A stretch of DNA of 34,795 nucleotides, taken from Halalkalibacterium ligniniphilum. GTDB taxonomy: Bacteria; Bacillota; Bacilli; Bacillales; Bacillaceae_D. The position numbers and the translations under genes were made by a program. The notes below the pieces were generated by a model. The model searched no databases. It worked only from the letters and a program-made list of their open reading frames with translations, and was not told the origin of the DNA. Where the stretch lies: assembly GCF_000334155.1 (NCBI RefSeq), contig NZ_ANNK01000080.1:1-34795 (forward strand). The letters run 5' to 3'. Below are positions 11,562 through 19,496 of the stretch, one piece after another. Position 1 is the stretch's first letter. Each line of letters starts with the position of its first letter.

Positions 11562-12032
11562 ATGAGTCAAAAAGTGACGGACATAACAGCAGAACTTGTG
11601 ACGCCGATTCTAGACGAATTGAATCTAGAGCTTGTTGATGTGGAGTTTAAAAAAGAAGGGAAAAATTGGTTTCTCCGTGTCTTTATCGACTCTGAGAAAG
11701 GAGTTGACATTGAAGACTGTGGAATTGTGAGCGAAAGATTAAGTGAAAAGCTTGATGAAAAGGATCCAATTGACCAAGCTTATTTTCTTGAGGTTTCTTC
11801 TCCTGGCGCGGAACGTCCACTTAAAAAGGCAGAAGACATCAATAAAGCAATTGGAAAAAATGTTCACATCACAACCTATGAGCCGATTGACGGAGAAAAG
11901 GCCTTTGAAGGATTATTAACAGCTTTTGATGGGGAAACGATAACCATTCAAATCAAAATCAAAACACGCATAAAAACCATGATGATTCCATATGAGAAAG
12001 TGGCAAGTGCGCGTCTTGCGGTCGTTTTCTAA
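11562..12032 (+). CDS. rimP: Ribosome maturation factor RimP
   Basis: RimP helps assemble the 30S subunit. The 156-residue product has the RimP/DUF150 pattern: an N-terminal alpha-beta domain with [12 protein letters not shown] and [16 protein letters not shown], the conserved [10 protein letters not shown] at the domain boundary, and a C-terminal SH3-like domain ending [25 protein letters not shown] precedes the ATG. It is the first gene of the rimP-nusA-rnpM-ylxQ-infB-ylxP-rbfA operon. The stop codon lies inside a seven-pair hairpin (12022-12038), and a 199-bp spacer separates it from nusA. Confidence 0.95.
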   Translation: MSQKVTDITAELVTPILDELNLELVDVEFKKEGKNWFLRVFIDSEKGVDIEDCGIVSERLSEKLDEKDPIDQAYFLEVSSPGAERPLKKAEDINKAIGKNVHITTYEPIDGEKAFEGLLTAFDGETITIQIKIKTRIKTMMIPYEKVASARLAVVF

Positions 12033-12038
12033 AAACGA
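12022..12038 (+). promoter_or_regulatory. Stem-loop spanning the rimP stop codon
   Basis: TCGTTTT (12022-12028) and AAAACGA (12032-12038) pair around a CTA loop; the stop codon TAA occupies 12030-12032. It has no T tract. It may stabilise a 3' end or be chance. Confidence 0.35.
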
Positions 12039-12231
12039 GTTGAGAAATTGAAATGTCGAGCTTTAACCATGCATGTGAGCGTGGAAAACGTGAGTTGCGT
12101 GATAGCAAGCGAGTTAAAAAGCATTATGGGCATCGATTCCTCGTTTAGCTTGCTTGTACAGTGGTAGGAGGATCAGCTGTTTTCATACTGCCAACCAAGC
12201 TTCTCTATTATGAAAGGGGGAAACACATTCC
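12033..12231 (+). other. 199-bp spacer between rimP and nusA with hairpin potential
   Basis: The spacer holds AGCAAGC (12104-12110) pairing with GCTTGCT (12148-12154), and no open frame of note. No convincing promoter was found. Neighbouring gaps in this operon are only 16-31 bp or overlaps, so this one is out of keeping. Confidence 0.5.
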
Positions 12232-13365
12232 ATGAATAGTGAATTTATGGATGCATTGACTACGTTAGAAAAAGAAAAGGGAATTAGCAAAGAAGTCATT
12301 ATTGAAGCCATTGAAGCAGCGCTAATTTCAGGATACAAACGAAATTTTAATCAGGCCCAAAATGTTCGGGTTGATGTTAACCGTGAAAATGGTAGCATTC
12401 GAGTCTTTGCTAGAAAAGAAGTGGTTGAAGAGGTGTTTGATGCGCGTCTTGAAATTTCTTTAGATGAAGCACAACGAATAAACCCGAACTATGAAGTTGA
12501 CGATGTCGTTGAAATTGAAGTGACGCCGAAGGATTTTGGGCGTATCGCTGCGCAAACGGCAAAACAAGTTGTTACGCAACGAGTTCGTGAAGCAGAAAGA
12601 GGAATTATTTATTCAGATTTTATCGATCGAGAAGAAGATATTATGACAGGGATTGTCCAGCGTCAAGACAACCGATTTATTTACGTGGACTTAGGGAAAG
12701 TGGAGGCATTGCTCCCTTTAAATGAGCAAATGCCAAATGAATCCTATAAGCATAATGACCGCATTAAAGCGTTTATTACGAAAGTTGAAAAGACAACAAA
12801 GGGACCACAAATTTTAATTTCCCGTACTCATCCAGGGTTACTAAAGCGTTTGTTTGAACTTGAAGTACCTGAAATTTATGATGGCACAGTCGAGATTAAA
12901 TCGGTTGCTCGTGAAGCAGGTGACCGCTCAAAAATTGCCGTTCATGCGGAAAATCCAGAGGTGGATCCAGTTGGCGCTTGTGTCGGACCTAAAGGGCAAC
13001 GTGTTCAAGCGATTGTCAGTGAGTTAAAAGGGGAGAAGATCGACATTGTTCGCTGGTCTGAGGATCCGGTGGTTTATGTGGCGAATGCGTTAAGCCCTTC
13101 GAAGGTCATTCAAGTAAATGTGAATGAAGAAGAAAAAATGACTCAAGTCATCGTTCCAGATTATCAATTATCACTTGCGATTGGCAAACGCGGTCAAAAT
13201 GCACGTCTTGCAGCTAAGCTAACGGGATGGAAGATCGATATAAAAAGTGAATCTGAAGCTGAAGAGCTAGGCTTGCTCGATGATCAAGACCTAGAAGAAG
13301 ACGTAGCAGCTGCAGAAGACGGTCTTGAACCGATTGAGAATGTAGACGAGATCGAAGGCGATTAA
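12232..13365 (+). CDS. nusA: Transcription termination/antitermination factor NusA
   Basis: NusA binds RNA polymerase and nascent RNA and modulates pausing and termination. The 377-residue product has the N-terminal polymerase-binding domain (LEKEKGISKEVIIEAIEAAL, then VTPKDFGRIAAQTAKQ), an S1 domain at about 135-200 with DREEDIMTGIVQR, KH1 with GPKGQRVQAI near 252 and KH2 with GKRGQNARLAAKL near 316. It ends in a short acidic tail and lacks the C-terminal acidic repeats of proteobacterial NusA, as usual in Firmicutes. The ATG at 12232 follows AAAGGGGG at about 11 nt, slightly long. The family start MxSEFMDALxxLEKEKG supports this start. Confidence 0.98.
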   Translation: MNSEFMDALTTLEKEKGISKEVIIEAIEAALISGYKRNFNQAQNVRVDVNRENGSIRVFARKEVVEEVFDARLEISLDEAQRINPNYEVDDVVEIEVTPKDFGRIAAQTAKQVVTQRVREAERGIIYSDFIDREEDIMTGIVQRQDNRFIYVDLGKVEALLPLNEQMPNESYKHNDRIKAFITKVEKTTKGPQILISRTHPGLLKRLFELEVPEIYDGTVEIKSVAREAGDRSKIAVHAENPEVDPVGACVGPKGQRVQAIVSELKGEKIDIVRWSEDPVVYVANALSPSKVIQVNVNEEEKMTQVIVPDYQLSLAIGKRGQNARLAAKLTGWKIDIKSESEAEELGLLDDQDLEEDVAAAEDGLEPIENVDEIEGD

Positions 13366-13396
13366 GCATCAGAGTAGTGTAAAGGAGATGGAGCCA

Positions 13397-13672
13397 ATGA
13401 AGCAACGAAAAGTTCCCCTTCGAAAGTGTGTCGTCACAAACGAAATGAAGCCGAAAAAAGAGTTAATTCGAATTGTGCGCACACCTGAAGGAGACGTTTC
13501 CATTGACTTAACGGGGAAGAAAAATGGTCGCGGTGCTTACATTAGCAACAGCAAAGAGTGTTTTGAACTAGCGAAGAAGAAGGATATTCTTTCTCGGCAC
13601 TTAAATGTAAAAGTAAGTGAAGAAATTTATGATCAACTAGAAGAGGCGAGACAACGAGGTGTAAGGAAATGA
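13397..13672 (+). CDS. rnpM: YlxR-family RNA-binding protein (RnpM)
   Basis: The 91-residue product is a YlxR/DUF448 protein. The conserved N-terminal block RKCVVTNEMKPKKELIRIVR runs from about residue 9, followed by GKKNGRGAYISNSKECF. B. subtilis YlxR is reported to bind RNase P RNA and modulate its activity. The ATG at 13397 is chosen because AAAGGAG ends 9 nt upstream; an in-frame ATG at 13388 abuts that site and cannot use it. The stop overlaps the ylxQ start (ATGA), so the two are coupled. Confidence 0.92.
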   Translation: MKQRKVPLRKCVVTNEMKPKKELIRIVRTPEGDVSIDLTGKKNGRGAYISNSKECFELAKKKDILSRHLNVKVSEEIYDQLEEARQRGVRK

Positions 13673-13980
13673 ATGGGACGGAATCAAAATGGATGTCCCT
13701 TTTAGGTCTTGCAGCACGGGCGAGGCAGCTTGTGACTGGTGAAGAGCTTGTCATTAAAGAGGTTCGAAAGCGTGGACTTGCTCTTGTTTTACTCTCTTCT
13801 GATGCGTCAGAACAGACAAAGAAAAAAGTATTGGACAAATGCGGATATTACAACATTCCTGTACGGATTGTCGCTGATCGTTATGCGTTAGGGCAGGCAA
13901 TTGGTAAACCTGAACGCGTCGTTATCGGAGTGAAGGATGTTGGATTTGGCAAAAAGCTAACCGCAATGATCGACCAATAA
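13669..13980 (+). CDS. ylxQ: L7Ae/YlxQ-family K-turn RNA-binding protein
   Basis: This is a 103-residue L7Ae/L30e/S12e/Gadd45-fold protein. [26 protein letters not shown] followed by [16 protein letters not shown] is the typical RNA-contacting start of the family, and [14 protein letters not shown] is the end block. B. subtilis YlxQ binds kink-turn RNA; its cellular role is unclear. It overlaps rnpM by four bases (ATGA) and is followed 16 bp later by infB. Confidence 0.92.
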   Translation: MNGTESKWMSLLGLAARARQLVTGEELVIKEVRKRGLALVLLSSDASEQTKKKVLDKCGYYNIPVRIVADRYALGQAIGKPERVVIGVKDVGFGKKLTAMIDQ

Positions 13981-13996
13981 AGGTGGAGGTAAACAT

Positions 13997-16150
13997 ATGA
14001 GGAAGATGCGAATATATGAATATGCCAAAGAGAAAAATGTTGCAAGTAAAGATATTATTGAAAAGTTAAAATCGTATAATGTAGCCGTTACGAATCACAT
14101 GTCGGTAATTGATGAGCATGCGATTAACTTGTTAGAGGGAAATGGAGCCGCTTCAGCTGGAACGGATAAAAAAGCTTCAAAGCCGCAAACGAATAACAAA
14201 CAGGAGAATCGAGCACAAGAGAATAGTCAGCGTGATGATAACCGTTCGCAAGGTCAACAACAAACAGCAGGTGGGAAGAAAAAAGGGAAAAACAAGCCTC
14301 AAAATCGGCCGCAAAACCAGCAAAACAACCGTGGCGGAAATAAGAAAACCCGCGGTGGAGCTGGTGGTCGCCAAGAGCCACCGAAGGCAAAGCCATTACC
14401 TGATAAAATAACGTACTCTGGCTCCCTTACTGTTGGCGAGCTTGCTGATAAATTGAATAAAGAGCCTTCTGAACTCATTAAAAAGCTCATGTTTCTTGGT
14501 GTGATGGCAACCATTAACCAAGAGCTTGATAAAGATTCTATTGAGCTGATTGCGGGAGATTACGGGGTAGAGGTAGAAGAAGAAATTATTATCGATGAAA
14601 CAGATATTGAGAGCTATATCGACGAAGATAAGCCGGAAGACTTAAAAGAACGTCCACCAGTTGTCACAATTATGGGTCATGTTGACCATGGGAAAACGAC
14701 TTTACTTGACTCCATTCGAAACACAAAAGTAACGGAAGGAGAAGCGGGTGGAATCACGCAGCATATCGGTGCATACCAAGTTAATTTAGCTGGTAAGCCA
14801 ATTACGTTCCTTGATACACCAGGCCATGCTGCATTTACAACGATGCGTGCACGTGGTGCGAAAGTGACGGATATTACGATCCTCGTTGTTGCTGCTGATG
14901 ATGGTGTCATGCCTCAGACAAAGGAAGCCATCAGCCACGCGAAAGCTGCAGGTGTACCGATTATCGTTGCAGTGAACAAAATTGATAAGGAAAGTGCGAA
15001 TCCTGATCGGGTGATGCAGGAATTGACCGAGTACGAGCTTGTTCCGGAAGCATGGGGCGGAGACACCATTTTTGTTCAAGTATCAGCATTGACGGGCGCA
15101 GGTATTGATGAACTGCTTGAGATGATCTTGCTTGTTTCTGAAGTGGAGGAGCTAAAAGCAAATCCTGACAAGCTTGCCCGGGGGACGGTCATTGAGGCAA
15201 AGCTTGATAAAGGCCGTGGACCTGTTGCGACCTTGCTTGTTCAAAATGGAACATTAAAGGTTGGAGATCCGATTGTCGTTGGAAATGCTTTTGGTCGTGT
15301 GCGTGCAATGGTGAACGACCTTGGTCGCCGTGTGAAAACTGTTGGTCCGTCTACCCCAGTCGAAATTACTGGATTAAATGATGTCCCACAGGCAGGTGAT
15401 CAATTCCAAGCATTTAATGATGAGAAAAAAGCACGTCAAATTGGTGAGTCTCGTGCGATTCGTCAACGTGATGAGGAGCGTTCTGAAACATCAAGAGTAA
15501 GTCTAGACGATCTCTTTAACCAAATTCAACAAGGTGAGGTTAAAGAAATTAACGTCATTATTAAAGCGGACGTACAAGGATCTGTTGAAGCGATGAGAGG
15601 ATCGCTTGAAAAAATTGAAGTGGAAGGTGTAAAAGTTAACATCATCCATACAGGTGTTGGTGCGATTGCAGAATCTGACGTTATTTTGGCATCTGCATCA
15701 AACGCAATTATTATTGGATTTAACGTTCGCCCAGATGTGAATGCAAAACGAACCGCTGAAGTAGAAAAAGTAGACATTCGTTTGCACCGTGTCATCTATA
15801 ATGCGATCGATGAAATCGAAGCAGCAATGAAAGGGATGTTAGACCCTGAATTTGTGGAAAAAGTCATAGGTCAAGTGGAAGTCCGCACAATCTTTAAAGT
15901 GTCGAAGATCGGTACGATTGCAGGCTCTTATGTGACAGATGGGAAAATTACGAGAGATTCAACCGTTCGCTTAATTCGCGACGGCATCGTGATTTATGAA
16001 GGAGCAATCAATGCGTTAAAACGCTTCAAGGAAGACGCAAAAGAAGTCGCAGCAGGCTACGAGTGCGGAATTACCCTTGAAAACTTTAATGATGTAAAAG
16101 AAGGAGACATCATTGAAGCGTATGTGATGGAGGAAGTCGAACGAAAATGA
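13997..16150 (+). CDS. infB: Translation initiation factor IF-2
   Basis: IF2 brings fMet-tRNA to the 30S subunit and promotes subunit joining. The 717-residue product starts with an IF2N domain ([21 protein letters not shown]), then a low-complexity Gln/Asn/Gly/Lys-rich linker at about 53-130, a second IF2N-like segment, and the GTPase domain: G1 GHVDHGKTT near 226, G2 GGITQHIG, G3 DTPGHAAF, G4 NKID, G5 SALTG. EF-Tu-like domain 2 and the C-terminal fMet-tRNA-binding domains follow. The ATG follows GGTGGAGGT. Length matches Bacillus IF2 (about 716). The ylxP start lies within its stop region. Confidence 0.98.
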   Translation: MRKMRIYEYAKEKNVASKDIIEKLKSYNVAVTNHMSVIDEHAINLLEGNGAASAGTDKKASKPQTNNKQENRAQENSQRDDNRSQGQQQTAGGKKKGKNKPQNRPQNQQNNRGGNKKTRGGAGGRQEPPKAKPLPDKITYSGSLTVGELADKLNKEPSELIKKLMFLGVMATINQELDKDSIELIAGDYGVEVEEEIIIDETDIESYIDEDKPEDLKERPPVVTIMGHVDHGKTTLLDSIRNTKVTEGEAGGITQHIGAYQVNLAGKPITFLDTPGHAAFTTMRARGAKVTDITILVVAADDGVMPQTKEAISHAKAAGVPIIVAVNKIDKESANPDRVMQELTEYELVPEAWGGDTIFVQVSALTGAGIDELLEMILLVSEVEELKANPDKLARGTVIEAKLDKGRGPVATLLVQNGTLKVGDPIVVGNAFGRVRAMVNDLGRRVKTVGPSTPVEITGLNDVPQAGDQFQAFNDEKKARQIGESRAIRQRDEERSETSRVSLDDLFNQIQQGEVKEINVIIKADVQGSVEAMRGSLEKIEVEGVKVNIIHTGVGAIAESDVILASASNAIIIGFNVRPDVNAKRTAEVEKVDIRLHRVIYNAIDEIEAAMKGMLDPEFVEKVIGQVEVRTIFKVSKIGTIAGSYVTDGKITRDSTVRLIRDGIVIYEGAINALKRFKEDAKEVAAGYECGITLENFNDVKEGDIIEAYVMEEVERK

Positions 16151-16428
16151 CCATCGGTGTCGTCTATTGCGAACTCCTCATTTACGATGCCAGTTCGTTA
16201 AAGGAAAAGCGGTCCGTTATGAAAAGCATTCAGACTCGCTTAAAGCAACGCTTTAATGTAGCGGTGGCCGAAACGAACCATCAAGACGTATGGCAGCGAG
16301 CCGAGCTGTCTATTGTCACTGTCGCTTCGGATCGTCAGGCGGCTGAACGAGAATTACAGCGTGCTCTTGCTCTCATCGATGGGAGCACGGAATCGGAGCG
16401 AACGGTTACTCAATTTGAGTGGCTATAA
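16147..16428 (+). CDS. ylxP: YlxP-like protein, DUF503 family
   Basis: The 93-residue product belongs to the YlxP/DUF503 family, conserved next to infB and rbfA in Firmicutes but without a firm function. The family pattern is visible: an opening beta strand, then [26 protein letters not shown], then the [14 protein letters not shown] strand, giving a ferredoxin-like fold. It overlaps infB by four bases (ATGA), so its translation is probably coupled. A role linked to ribosome assembly is inferred only from the operon. Confidence 0.9.
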   Translation: MTIGVVYCELLIYDASSLKEKRSVMKSIQTRLKQRFNVAVAETNHQDVWQRAELSIVTVASDRQAAERELQRALALIDGSTESERTVTQFEWL

Positions 16429-16449
16429 TATAAGGTGAGGTGATGATTA

Positions 16450-16800
16450 GTGAGCAACGTACGGGCACACCGTGTCGGTGAACAAATGAAAAAAGAACTT
16501 AGTGACATTCTTATGAGAGAAATCAAAGACCCGCGGATTACGTTTGTAACTGTAACGGGCGTTGATGTCACAGGTGACTTGCAGCAAGCAAAAGTATACA
16601 TTACCGTGCTTGGGGATGACGAGCAAAAAGAAGCAACACTTCAAGGGTTATCCAAGGCAAAAGGCTTTATTCGTTCAGAAGTAGGGAAACGGATTCGCCT
16701 TCGAAAAACGCCGGATTTAATTTTTGAATTTGACAATTCTATTGAATATGGCAATCGAATTGAGAGTCTTTTACAAAACCTTAACCGTGAGGATAAATAA
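16450..16800 (+). CDS. rbfA: Ribosome-binding factor A
   Basis: RbfA is a 30S maturation factor that binds near helix 1 of 16S rRNA. The 116-residue product has the family's KH-like fold: [17 protein letters not shown] at the N terminus, [24 protein letters not shown] in the centre, and [27 protein letters not shown] at the C terminus. The start is GTG at 16450 with AAGGTGAGGTGA upstream. It closes the nusA operon; a hairpin terminator follows. Confidence 0.96.
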   Translation: MSNVRAHRVGEQMKKELSDILMREIKDPRITFVTVTGVDVTGDLQQAKVYITVLGDDEQKEATLQGLSKAKGFIRSEVGKRIRLRKTPDLIFEFDNSIEYGNRIESLLQNLNREDK

Positions 16801-16823
16801 TCACAATAACAATTAGGAAGATA

Positions 16824-16858
16824 AAGGGATAGGGAGAATGTCTGCCTATCCCTTCCTT
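16824..16858 (+). terminator. Terminator after rbfA
   Basis: AAGGGATAGG (16824-16833) pairs perfectly with CCTATCCCTT (16845-16854), loop of 11, followed by a C/T-rich tail CCTTCATTT. The stem is strong and the T tract broken. Confidence 0.65.
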
Positions 16859-16931
16859 CATTTACATAATGAGTAAGACAATAAGATCGTAGAGGGAATT
16901 GATAAAAAAGCAGGATAAAGTGGGTGTAAGC

Positions 16932-17843
16932 ATGGATGTAACTGGCATTCTTCCATTATTTAAGCCAGCAGGAATGACGTCACATGATTGTGTTGTGAAA
17001 ATTCGAAAGCTGTTTCATACAAAAAAAGTTGGTCATACAGGAACACTCGATCCAGATGTTGAGGGAGTTCTTCCCATTTGTCTAGGTCGGGCAACAAAGG
17101 TTGCACAATATATGTCTGATTATCCGAAAACCTATGAAGGTGAGGTTACACTTGGTTACTCTACGACAACGGAAGACCGAAGTGGAGAAAAGGTATACGA
17201 ACGTCTCGTTGATCGGACGATTGATGAGATAGAAGTTTCAAACGTGTTGCATACGTTTCTGGGAGAAATCGTTCAAATTCCACCCATGTTTTCTGCCGTT
17301 AAAGTAAAAGGGAAACGGCTTTATGAGTATGCTCGCGCTGGGATTGAGGTCAAACGCCCCGAGCGACGTGTGCATATTCATTCCCTTGATTTAACGAGTA
17401 AGGTGGTTGAAGAAAATGGTCTTGTTCGCTTTCGTTTTCGCGTTCATTGCAGCAAGGGGACGTATGTGCGAACACTTGCAGTTGATATCGGAGAAAAAAT
17501 AGGTTATCCCGCACACATGTCCGATTTAACTCGAACGGCATCGGGACCCTTTGAGCTTCAGCAGTGCTTGACCTTTGCAGAGCTAGAAAAACGTTTGGCA
17601 ACAAACGATGTGGCTTCTGTGCTATTACCATTGGAATTAGCCATCGCTCACTTACCAAAGCAGGTCGTAAATTCAAGGATAGAAGAGCAAATAAAGAACG
17701 GCGCTGTACTTCCTCGCGAATTGTTCGATGAAAACCATTTTAGTGTATATAATGAAAAAGGGATTTGTTTGGCTGTATATAAGCAGCATCCCACAAAGCC
17801 AGACTTGGTCAAACCTGAAAAAATGTTATTTTCACTGTCATAG
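16932..17843 (+). CDS. truB: tRNA pseudouridine-55 synthase
   Basis: TruB makes pseudouridine 55 in the T-loop of tRNAs. With the start used here the product has 303 residues. The N-terminal block LFKPAGMTSHDCVVKIRKL is typical, and the catalytic aspartate is D40 in GTLDPDVEGVLPICLGRATK. PPMFSAVKVKGKRLYEYAR and CSKGTYVRTLAVDIGEKIG are further family motifs, and the C-terminal part is PUA-like. The ATG at 16932 is preferred, with GGGTG just upstream; an in-frame TTG at 16899 would add 11 residues absent from relatives. B. subtilis TruB has 309 residues. Confidence 0.95.
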   Translation: MDVTGILPLFKPAGMTSHDCVVKIRKLFHTKKVGHTGTLDPDVEGVLPICLGRATKVAQYMSDYPKTYEGEVTLGYSTTTEDRSGEKVYERLVDRTIDEIEVSNVLHTFLGEIVQIPPMFSAVKVKGKRLYEYARAGIEVKRPERRVHIHSLDLTSKVVEENGLVRFRFRVHCSKGTYVRTLAVDIGEKIGYPAHMSDLTRTASGPFELQQCLTFAELEKRLATNDVASVLLPLELAIAHLPKQVVNSRIEEQIKNGAVLPRELFDENHFSVYNEKGICLAVYKQHPTKPDLVKPEKMLFSLS

Positions 17844-17885
17844 AATTGATTAAATGGAAGTTTTCAGGGAAAGGTGATAGATACG

Positions 17886-18833
17886 ATGGAAACGATTTTT
17901 CTACAGCACCCATTAGATGTAAAAAAAGAGCAATCCCCTCCAACCGTCATGGCTCTTGGCTATTTTGATGGCGTTCATATTGGTCACCAGCATGTGATTG
18001 AAGCAGGAAAACATGAAGCTGTAAAGAGAGGCATTCAATTAGCAGTCATGACGTTCCATCCTCATCCGAAGGAAGTACTTCGTAAAGAATCGGAGCAGAT
18101 GCCCTACATCACACCAGTGGAAGATAAAATAGAGCAAATGGAACGGCTCGGGATTGATCGACTTTATTTTGTGAAATTTGATCATGCTTTTGCTCAATTG
18201 ACACCACAGCAATTTGTTGATCAGTATTTGATCGGTTTACATGTCGTTCATGTTGTCGCTGGTTTTGATTTTACATATGGTCAGCTTGGGAAAGGGACAA
18301 TGGAGACGCTTCCGTTCCATGCGCGTAACCAATTGACGCAAACAACGGTGGCAAAAATAGAGCGAGAAGGGGTAAAAATAAGCTCAACAAAAATTCGTGA
18401 ATTGCTAGAAAAGGGCGAGGTTGAAAAAATCCCTTTCTATTTAGGAAGAGACTATGAAGTTTCAGGGACGGTCATTCATGGAGACAAGCGAGGACGAACA
18501 ATTGGCTTCCCTACGGCAAATGTCAAACCAAAGGACCGTTATATTATTCCAAAAACAGGGGTGTATGCAGTAGAATTTCTTCATGAGGGACAAAGGTATG
18601 AGGGTGTCTGCAATGTTGGCTACAAACCGACTTTTTATGATGAAAAAGAAAAGATTCCATCAATTGAAGTCCACCTTTTTAACTTTAAAGGGAATTTATA
18701 TGACGCTTTTGTTCGTGTTCGCTTTAAGCACTATATCAGAGCAGAAAAAAAATTTACTGGTATCGAAGCGCTTGTTGAACAAATTAAAGCAGATAGCCAT
18801 CAAGCTCAGGCGTTTTTTGAGCAAAGGGTGTAA
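17886..18833 (+). CDS. ribF: Bifunctional riboflavin kinase / FAD synthetase
   Basis: The enzyme turns riboflavin into FMN and then FAD (called RibC in B. subtilis). In 315 residues, the N-terminal nucleotidyltransferase domain has GYFDGVHIGHQ near 26-36, TFHPHP near 59 and the late ISSTKIRELL motif. The C-terminal riboflavin kinase domain begins at HGDKRGRTIGFPTANV near 197 and has GVCNVGYKPTF and PSIEVHLFNF. The ATG at 17886 lies 9 nt after AAGGTG; an in-frame GTG at 17874 overlaps that site. The stop is directly followed by the start of a 39-codon ORF. Confidence 0.96.
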   Translation: METIFLQHPLDVKKEQSPPTVMALGYFDGVHIGHQHVIEAGKHEAVKRGIQLAVMTFHPHPKEVLRKESEQMPYITPVEDKIEQMERLGIDRLYFVKFDHAFAQLTPQQFVDQYLIGLHVVHVVAGFDFTYGQLGKGTMETLPFHARNQLTQTTVAKIEREGVKISSTKIRELLEKGEVEKIPFYLGRDYEVSGTVIHGDKRGRTIGFPTANVKPKDRYIIPKTGVYAVEFLHEGQRYEGVCNVGYKPTFYDEKEKIPSIEVHLFNFKGNLYDAFVRVRFKHYIRAEKKFTGIEALVEQIKADSHQAQAFFEQRV

Positions 18834-18953
18834 ATGGGCACGAACCATATGATTCAAGCTCAAATCAATGAAACAGAAATGTCACCCTCGTCCGATAGAT
18901 TCTCTCAATTTTTACTAGCATGTTCTTTTTTCATCCTTGCTTTTTGTTTATAA
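18834..18953 (+). CDS. Possible 39-residue small protein with hydrophobic C terminus
   Basis: I do not recognise this ORF. It starts with ATG on the base after the ribF stop (TAAATG), with AAAGGGTG lying 4-5 nt upstream inside ribF, so translation could be coupled. The product has a polar, acidic first half (INETEMSPSSDR) and ends in a run of about 16 mostly hydrophobic residues, FSQFLLACSFFILAFCL, that could insert in a membrane. The last codons overlap the rpsO promoter candidate. It is short enough to be chance; conservation in related genomes would decide. Confidence 0.3.
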   Translation: MGTNHMIQAQINETEMSPSSDRFSQFLLACSFFILAFCL

Positions 18954-18965
18954 AACGTGTAAACT
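18937..18965 (+). promoter_or_regulatory. Sigma-A promoter for rpsO
   Basis: TTGCTT (18937-18942), a 17-bp spacer and TAAACT (18960-18965). The start would lie near 18972, giving a leader of about 87 nt before rpsO. Confidence 0.6.
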
Positions 18966-18971
18966 ACTCTT

Positions 18972-19052
18972 TGTACTTATGTACCGATCCATTGCTTGGC
19001 ATAGCGATTCACCGACGCTTGCTAGGGAATTGGAGATAGAAAAAAGGAGGTG
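18972..19052 (+). promoter_or_regulatory. Leader of rpsO, possible S15 autoregulatory RNA
   Basis: The leader holds short self-pairing blocks: GTAC with GTAC (18973-18984 region), and AGCG with CGCT around 19003-19019. These could build a junction like those S15 binds in its own mRNA in several bacteria, including Geobacillus. The pairing seen here is short, so this is a candidate only. Confidence 0.3.
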
Positions 19053-19058
19053 GACAGG

Positions 19059-19328
19059 ATGGCATTATCACAAGAGCGCAAAAATAAAATCATTGCTGCT
19101 TTTAAAACGCATGACAGCGATACAGGATCTCCAGAGGTTCAAGTAGCTATCCTTACAGAGCAAATCAACACTCTAAATGATCATTTACGTACTCATAAGA
19201 AAGATCATCACTCACGTCGTGGTCTTTTGAAAATGGTCGGTCAACGTCGTAACTTGTTAACGTACCTTCGTAACAAGGATGTTACTCGTTATCGTAACCT
19301 AGTTGATAAGCTTGGTTTACGTCGATAA
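19059..19328 (+). CDS. rpsO: Ribosomal protein S15 (uS15)
   Basis: S15 binds the 16S rRNA central domain early in 30S assembly. The 89-residue product has the usual length and the conserved blocks [38 protein letters not shown] and [10 protein letters not shown]. The ATG at 19059 lies 6 nt after AAAGGAGGTG; an in-frame GTG at 19050 lies within that site and is rejected. It has its own promoter and a strong terminator, so it is mostly a single-gene unit with some read-through to pnp. Confidence 0.98.
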   Translation: MALSQERKNKIIAAFKTHDSDTGSPEVQVAILTEQINTLNDHLRTHKKDHHSRRGLLKMVGQRRNLLTYLRNKDVTRYRNLVDKLGLRR

Positions 19329-19341
19329 TTTAGGAAAAAGG

Positions 19342-19368
19342 AAAGCGGGATCATTCCCGCTTTTTTCT
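19342..19368 (+). terminator. Intrinsic terminator after rpsO
   Basis: AAAGCGGGA (19342-19350) and TCCCGCTTT (19355-19363) form a perfect nine-pair stem with a TCAT loop, running into six Ts. Confidence 0.9.
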
Positions 19369-19429
19369 TAGGTTAAAAACGGTGGTAAAATTCATCAAGC
19401 ATGCTAATCATTTTCGATTTCTCTTTTAA

Positions 19430-19459
19430 TTTCCTTATAAATAGGCAATAATAAGGAAA
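19430..19459 (+). promoter_or_regulatory. Stem-loop in the pnp leader
   Basis: TTTCCTTAT (19430-19438) pairs perfectly with ATAAGGAAA (19451-19459), loop of 12. It lies about 25 nt before the pnp ribosome binding site and lacks a T tract, so a leader structure or processing site is more likely than a terminator. It may overlap a -10-like TATAAA (19436-19441). Confidence 0.4.
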
Positions 19460-19496
19460 GATTGATTATATTTGTGTACGAGAGGAGTACTCGTGA

